DNA of 9,670 bases from a bacterium (GTDB lineage: Bacteria; AUK180), in assembly GCA_021162505.1 (NCBI GenBank), contig JAGGYO010000043.1, positions 1 to 9,670 on the forward strand, read 5' to 3'. This document shows, piece by piece, positions 6,384 through 9,670 of the stretch (position 1 is the stretch's first letter; each line of letters begins with the position of its first letter). The translations under genes and the position numbers were made by a program. The notes below the pieces were generated by a model that was not told the origin of the DNA, ran no database searches, and saw only the letters and a list, made by a program, of their open reading frames with translations.

Positions 6384-7318
6384 TTCCTTTCCTTTATGAA
6401 AACACCGCGTTCACCGATAATGCTCTCTATTCTTCCTTCATGTTCTAAAACATCCAGATATTTATTTAACTCATTTATATGTAAACCCAGCACTTGCGAA
6501 AGATCCTCCAATGTTAAAGGTCTTCGCCTAATAGTTTCTATTATTGTATTTTCAATATCATCTCTATATGCTCTTATATCTTTTCGATTTTGAAATTTTT
6601 TTATTATATAGACATTTTTGAGATTCAATTTATCTTTTATTTTATAAAGTTCATCCATTGGTACCAACTTTACATAATCCTCTGCCGGTGGTCGATCAAG
6701 GGAATTTAATTGTACTTCATCAGGTTTGATCTTTTTAATTGCTTTTCTTAAAGCAAAAATATTCTCATCGTCCGTATTTATTCCCTCGGCAAAAAATATT
6801 TCAAGTAACATCTTTCCTTTAAATTCTTTTTTAAAATCCGTTAATCCATGGATAATTTGATCTATATCAAGCCTGCCGTGTGGTCTATTGATTTTAATAA
6901 AATCCTCTTTTGTAGCCGCATCCAATGAAGGCAATACCACATCACATTCAATTACTTCTTCTTTAACCTTTACTTTATTCAAAAGTGTTCCATTAGTCAA
7001 TAATGCAAGTTTCACATTGGGATAGTTTGATTTTATAAATTTTACAATATCACCGATTCCTGAATGCAATGTAGGTTCACCGGAGCCTGAGAATGTTACA
7101 TAATCGGGGATTTGGTTATTTTCCAAATAATCCTTCAACTCATTTATTACATCAATTGTGGGCACATATTCCTTTCTTAATAGGGTCAAATTATTTGTTA
7201 CTCCACATTCACAATAAACACAATTTAAAGTACAGGTTTTAAAAGGAATAAGATCTATGCCCAAACTGATCCCAAGCCGTCTGGAAGGAACAGGTCCGAA
7301 TATATATTTATAACCCAT
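6380..7318 (-). CDS. Radical SAM protein, COG0731-like, with C-terminal winged-helix-like region
   Basis: With the start chosen here the protein has 312 residues. It opens with 'YIFGPVPSRRLGISLGIDLIPFKTCTLNCVYC', the start typical of COG0731-like radical SAM proteins. The CxxxCxxC cluster motif is Cys29, Cys33, Cys36, followed by the GGEP-like 'GSGEPTLH' (78-85) and 'LLTNGTLL' (106-113). It should cleave S-adenosylmethionine reductively. Its substrate is unknown; COG0731 includes relatives of wyosine-forming tRNA enzymes, which does not prove that role here. The last 55 or so residues ('RRRPLTLEDLSQVLGLHINELNKYLDVLEHEGRI') look like a winged helix, perhaps for nucleic-acid binding or protein contact. 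Start: ATG at 7318 has AGGAG (7325-7329) 6 bases upstream, while the in-frame ATG at 7324 touches it with no spacing. It overlaps the DUF89 gene by 11 bases. Confidence 0.92.
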   Translation of the reverse strand: MGYKYIFGPVPSRRLGISLGIDLIPFKTCTLNCVYCECGVTNNLTLLRKEYVPTIDVINELKDYLENNQIPDYVTFSGSGEPTLHSGIGDIVKFIKSNYPNVKLALLTNGTLLNKVKVKEEVIECDVVLPSLDAATKEDFIKINRPHGRLDIDQIIHGLTDFKKEFKGKMLLEIFFAEGINTDDENIFALRKAIKKIKPDEVQLNSLDRPPAEDYVKLVPMDELYKIKDKLNLKNVYIIKKFQNRKDIRAYRDDIENTIIETIRRRPLTLEDLSQVLGLHINELNKYLDVLEHEGRIESIIGERGVFIKERK

Positions 7319-8132
7319 TTTCATCTCCTAATATGACAAATGCACCTTCTTCTTTATTAACGATCTCTGCCACAACCTCACATTTGACAACAAATAGAAA
7401 ATAAAATCTCTCATCTCTAAACGGATAATATGTTTCAAGATTTGCTTGCCCTTTCAAAATGATTATTTCATACTCGTTTAATTTATTTAGATCATCTTTC
7501 TTCTCATATAAAAAGGGTTTAAAATTCACAGGAAAGGAATAAAAATAGTCATTTAGATCATCCATTGTTGAATCATTTAATATTGGGTGTGAGCGTACAA
7601 AATAATCAATATCAATTTTCTCATTTAGTTTCTTTATTTCCTTAACTAAAAGCATATCAAGTACAATTTCTCCGGCATTATCTCCGATAATTAAAACATT
7701 TTTTGAAATGCTCAGTTTCTCCCTTAGTTCATTTACTTTTTCATCATCAATATTTATATTCATAAAATCAATAACGATCTTTTCAATATCCTTGCCTTGA
7801 GCAAGATCAAACTTATTACCCCCGATAGAATATTTCATCCCACTTAAAAAGGAATCCTTTGAATTATTTATTCTATCTTCCACTTCATTGAAAACACCCA
7901 TGACTTTTTTATTTAACGCCTTTTTTTGTGATCTGAAATAATCCTTTTCACCTAAATATTTTATAAAAATATTATTTGCATTTCTGTGAAAATCAGCAGC
8001 ATATTTAAAGTTTCCTATCTCTTTTTCCAATGATTTCATTTCAGTAATATAATCATCATTTTCTACTAAATTAAATAAGGTTTCAACCTTATTCGTAAAT
8101 TTAAGGACACATTTTTCACAGCGTTTATCCAT
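7308..8132 (-). CDS. DUF89-family (ARMT1-like) damage-control phosphatase
   Basis: The 274-residue protein carries the DUF89 motifs of metal-dependent phosphatases that remove harmful or misdirected phosphometabolites. Visible are the N-terminal Cys pair CEKC (5-8) of the prokaryotic subfamily, 'GGNKFD' (104-109), 'IIGDNAGEIVLD' (148-159) with likely metal ligands Asp151 and Asn152, 'HPILNDST' (182-189) with Asp187, and 'LKGQANLETY' (226-235). All signature blocks are intact and the length is normal for the prokaryotic form. The physiological substrate of this subfamily is not settled; sugar phosphates and phosphorylated cofactor precursors have been considered. No strong Shine-Dalgarno precedes the ATG. 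The gene overlaps the pepT stop by 8 bases, suggesting translation by re-initiation. The next gene is the radical SAM protein. Confidence 0.9.
   Translation of the reverse strand: MDKRCEKCVLKFTNKVETLFNLVENDDYITEMKSLEKEIGNFKYAADFHRNANNIFIKYLGEKDYFRSQKKALNKKVMGVFNEVEDRINNSKDSFLSGMKYSIGGNKFDLAQGKDIEKIVIDFMNINIDDEKVNELREKLSISKNVLIIGDNAGEIVLDMLLVKEIKKLNEKIDIDYFVRSHPILNDSTMDDLNDYFYSFPVNFKPFLYEKKDDLNKLNEYEIIILKGQANLETYYPFRDERFYFLFVVKCEVVAEIVNKEEGAFVILGDENGL
7325..7329 (-). promoter_or_regulatory. Ribosome binding site that decides the radical SAM start
   Basis: AGGAG on the minus strand directly abuts the ATG at 7324 but stands 6 bases from the next in-frame ATG at 7318. The second spacing is normal, so the shorter protein is preferred. 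Confidence 0.7.
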
Positions 8133-9339
8133 TTTTTACAATTTCTATAATTAGATCAACACTTTTTTCCATTTCTTCCAATACGGCATATTCCTTTTTT
8201 GAATGGAAATTATACCCTCCAGTAAATATATTCGGCATGGCAATTTTTTCCCTCCAAGAAAGCATGGCACCATCTGTTCCTCCCCTAATAGGAGTCCTTT
8301 TCAATACAAGTCCTATATTATCAGCAGATTTTTCCACAACTTTTGAAACCTCGGGAAATCTATCTATGATCTCCTTCATATTTGAATAAGCATCTTTTAA
8401 ATTTAATTTAATACCAATACCTTTGAATTTTTTCTTCGTTTCGGAGGAATGTTTTTCAAGCATATTGTTTAATTTTTCTAAACCTGGTTTTGTAAAATCC
8501 CGAATGATCAATTCGAGTTCGACCTTATTAACATCCCCTTCAATAGCGTCGAAGTGAATATAACCTTCCCTGTTCTTAGTACCTTCTGCAGAATGCTTTT
8601 CATCTAAGAGTGACATAAAATACGATGAAGCTCTCACAGCATTTCTCATTTTTTTATAAGCACTTCCCGCATGAACATTATATCCGGTGAAAATTATTTT
8701 TCCATTTATGGCATTGAAATTTTCATCGTCATATTCGCCAATACCGCTACCATCCACGGTAAAACCAAAATCAATTTTAAAGTGCTCCATATCAAGGTAT
8801 TTTATACCTTGTCCAATCTCTTCGTCCGGTGTAAAAGCTACATAAATATCACCATGTGATTCTTTTGGGTGTTCTTTAAAATACCTGAGCATACTGATAA
8901 TATTTGCAATACCCGCTTTATCATCGGCACCAAGCAATGTATCACCGGAAGCTGTAATAAATGTTTTGCCAAGTTTCTTTGAAAAATCAACAATATCTTC
9001 TTCTTTAATAATAGTCCCATTACCGATTTCTATATCACCCCCTTCATATTTAAATACCCTTGGATTCACATTTTCACCGGATTCTTCCGGTGAAGTATCC
9101 ATATGCGAATTAAAACCAATACATCGTTTGTTTTCAGTATTCTTTTTCAGCAAACCGTAAACATAACAATTTTCATCATCATAAAATACCTCATCAACAA
9201 GTTCTTTCAATAATTCTTTTAATTTTTTTGCCAAGTTAAATTCTCCCTCGAAGGAAGGTGTTTTATCATTATTGGGATTGGATCTTGTATTGACTTTTAC
9301 AAAGCTTAAAAAATCATCAAGAAGGTGTGCATGCTTCAT
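8125..9339 (-). CDS. pepT: Peptidase T (tripeptide aminopeptidase, M20B)
   Basis: PepT removes the N-terminal residue from tripeptides in the cytoplasm with two zinc ions. With ATG at 9339 the protein has 404 residues, close to the usual 408-410. Motifs: 'GFNSHMDTSPE' with His79 and Asp81, 'LLGADDKAGIA' with Asp140, 'TPDEEIG' with Glu173 (general base) and Glu174, 'FTVDG' with Asp196, 'RGGTDGAMLSW', and 'IFTGGYNFHSKKE' with His379. These numbers agree, as far as I recall, with the Salmonella enzyme, which supports the chosen start. A longer frame from TTG at 9354 would swallow its own ribosome binding site and is rejected. The gene heads the minus-strand cluster and overlaps DUF89 by 8 bases. 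It probably recycles peptides to amino acids; its link to the downstream genes may be only transcriptional. Confidence 0.96.
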   Translation of the reverse strand: MKHAHLLDDFLSFVKVNTRSNPNNDKTPSFEGEFNLAKKLKELLKELVDEVFYDDENCYVYGLLKKNTENKRCIGFNSHMDTSPEESGENVNPRVFKYEGGDIEIGNGTIIKEEDIVDFSKKLGKTFITASGDTLLGADDKAGIANIISMLRYFKEHPKESHGDIYVAFTPDEEIGQGIKYLDMEHFKIDFGFTVDGSGIGEYDDENFNAINGKIIFTGYNVHAGSAYKKMRNAVRASSYFMSLLDEKHSAEGTKNREGYIHFDAIEGDVNKVELELIIRDFTKPGLEKLNNMLEKHSSETKKKFKGIGIKLNLKDAYSNMKEIIDRFPEVSKVVEKSADNIGLVLKRTPIRGGTDGAMLSWREKIAMPNIFTGGYNFHSKKEYAVLEEMEKSVDLIIEIVKNG

Positions 9340-9344
9340 ATAAA

Positions 9345-9349
9345 CTCCT
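9345..9349 (-). promoter_or_regulatory. Ribosome binding site of pepT
   Basis: AGGAG (minus strand) lies 5 bases before ATG at 9339 and therefore fixes that start rather than the upstream in-frame TTG at 9354. Confidence 0.85.
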
Positions 9350-9380
9350 TTCAATAAAACAGCATTTACATTTCATCTGA

Positions 9381-9421
9381 TATTGGAATATTACTATAGG
9401 ATGAGATCCTCATTCCAAATA
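9381..9421. promoter_or_regulatory. Dyad in the pepT upstream region, possible operator or leader hairpin
   Basis: TTGGAAT (9383-9389) and ATTCCAA (9412-9418) are perfect complements 22 bases apart. Between them are a second dyad, ATGAG (9401-9405) with CTCAT (9409-9413), and GGAT-GAG-ATCC (9399-9409). The inner and outer folds share bases and cannot all form together. Minus-strand -10-like hexamers TATAGT (9393-9398) and TATACT (9432-9437) lie nearby but neither has a good -35. Confidence 0.35.
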
Positions 9422-9499
9422 CATTTTTCTAAGTATAATGGTATCATAAAATCAAAAAAAAATCAAGGGGAATTAAATAGGGACGGTGTTTTAAATCTG

Positions 9500-9670
9500 T
9501 TAAATTCTATTCTTTTTATTTTTCTTCCATTTCTTAATATAATAATTTATATTGTTTGGAAGTTTATTTAAAAATCTTCCAATTTCGCTACATGAATAAT
9601 TTTTTTCATATAAAAACAATATAACTCTCATTCTTTTCTCAACTGTTGTTTTATCTTTTTTTGATGTTCT
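9500..9670 (-). CDS. C-terminal end of a helix-turn-helix protein (partial)
   Basis: A minus-strand frame enters from the right edge and stops with TAA at 9500-9502. The 56 visible residues are basic and contain a helix-turn-helix-like stretch, 'RVILFLYEKNYSCSEIGRFL' followed by 'NKLPNNINYYIKKWKK', with 'CSEIGRFLNK' resembling helix-turn and the following part a recognition helix. The protein ends with a short lysine-rich tail. It has the same direction as the pepT cluster and lies 160 bases upstream. It may be a regulator or the DNA-binding end of a transposase-like protein; the visible part cannot decide. An internal ATG at 9631 would leave only 43 residues, so a start beyond the edge is more likely. 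Confidence 0.5.
   Translation of the reverse strand, partial: RTSKKDKTTVEKRMRVILFLYEKNYSCSEIGRFLNKLPNNINYYIKKWKKNKKNRI

Noticed and set aside
7319..7324. Radical SAM start at ATG 7324
   Set aside because: AGGAG touches this ATG with no spacing, while the ATG at 7318 has 6 bases.
9340..9354. Longer pepT start at TTG 9354
   Set aside because: The five extra codons contain the AGGAG ribosome binding site of the ATG at 9339, and the active-site numbering fits PepT with the ATG start.
9383..9571. 62-codon plus-strand frame at the right end
   Set aside because: It begins with TTG, has no ribosome binding site, is low in complexity, and is antisense to the helix-turn-helix frame.

Overview
The window comes from an AT-rich bacterial genome (GC looks near 30% by eye, not calculated) with an outer membrane. 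The signs are an OmpA-type peptidoglycan-binding domain, a PorV-like outer-membrane barrel and a secreted protein with a FlgD-Ig-like C-terminal domain. Together with the Fe-S enzymes (NadA, a radical SAM protein) this suggests an anaerobe of the Fibrobacteres-Chlorobi-Bacteroidetes group or a related candidate phylum such as Cloacimonadota, Marinimicrobia or WOR-3. The lineage is an inference; no marker gene is present.

Left part, plus strand (1-4608). The window opens inside a large surface protein with two OmpL47/Ig-like repeats, an Asp/Asn-rich domain and a FlgD-Ig-like end. It overlaps the next gene, a PorV-family barrel joined by a lysine-rich linker to an OmpA domain. These two look like one cell-surface/secretion unit. 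After a candidate promoter comes nadA (quinolinate synthase, NAD biosynthesis) without nadB or nadC nearby. A secreted alpha/beta-hydrolase with a GTG start follows.

Middle (4609-5297). About 690 bases without a gene lie between two convergent genes. This stretch is a mosaic of short repeats and hairpins. It holds three copies of a 9-bp-period element (two forward, one inverted), a nested perfect inverted repeat, two further hairpins, and pairs of short dispersed words. It is the most unusual non-coding part of the window.

Right part, minus strand (9670 to 5298). The 3' end of a helix-turn-helix protein enters from the right edge. It is followed by a tight four-gene cluster read right to left: pepT (tripeptide aminopeptidase), a DUF89-family damage-control phosphatase, a radical SAM protein of the COG0731 type with a C-terminal winged-helix-like region, and a GT4 glycosyltransferase. 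Successive genes overlap by 8, 11 and 4 bases, so co-transcription and coupled translation are very likely. The pairing of a metal-dependent phosphatase with an uncharacterised radical SAM protein is the best candidate for undescribed biochemistry here. Ribosome binding sites move the starts of pepT and the radical SAM gene inward from the longest reading frames.
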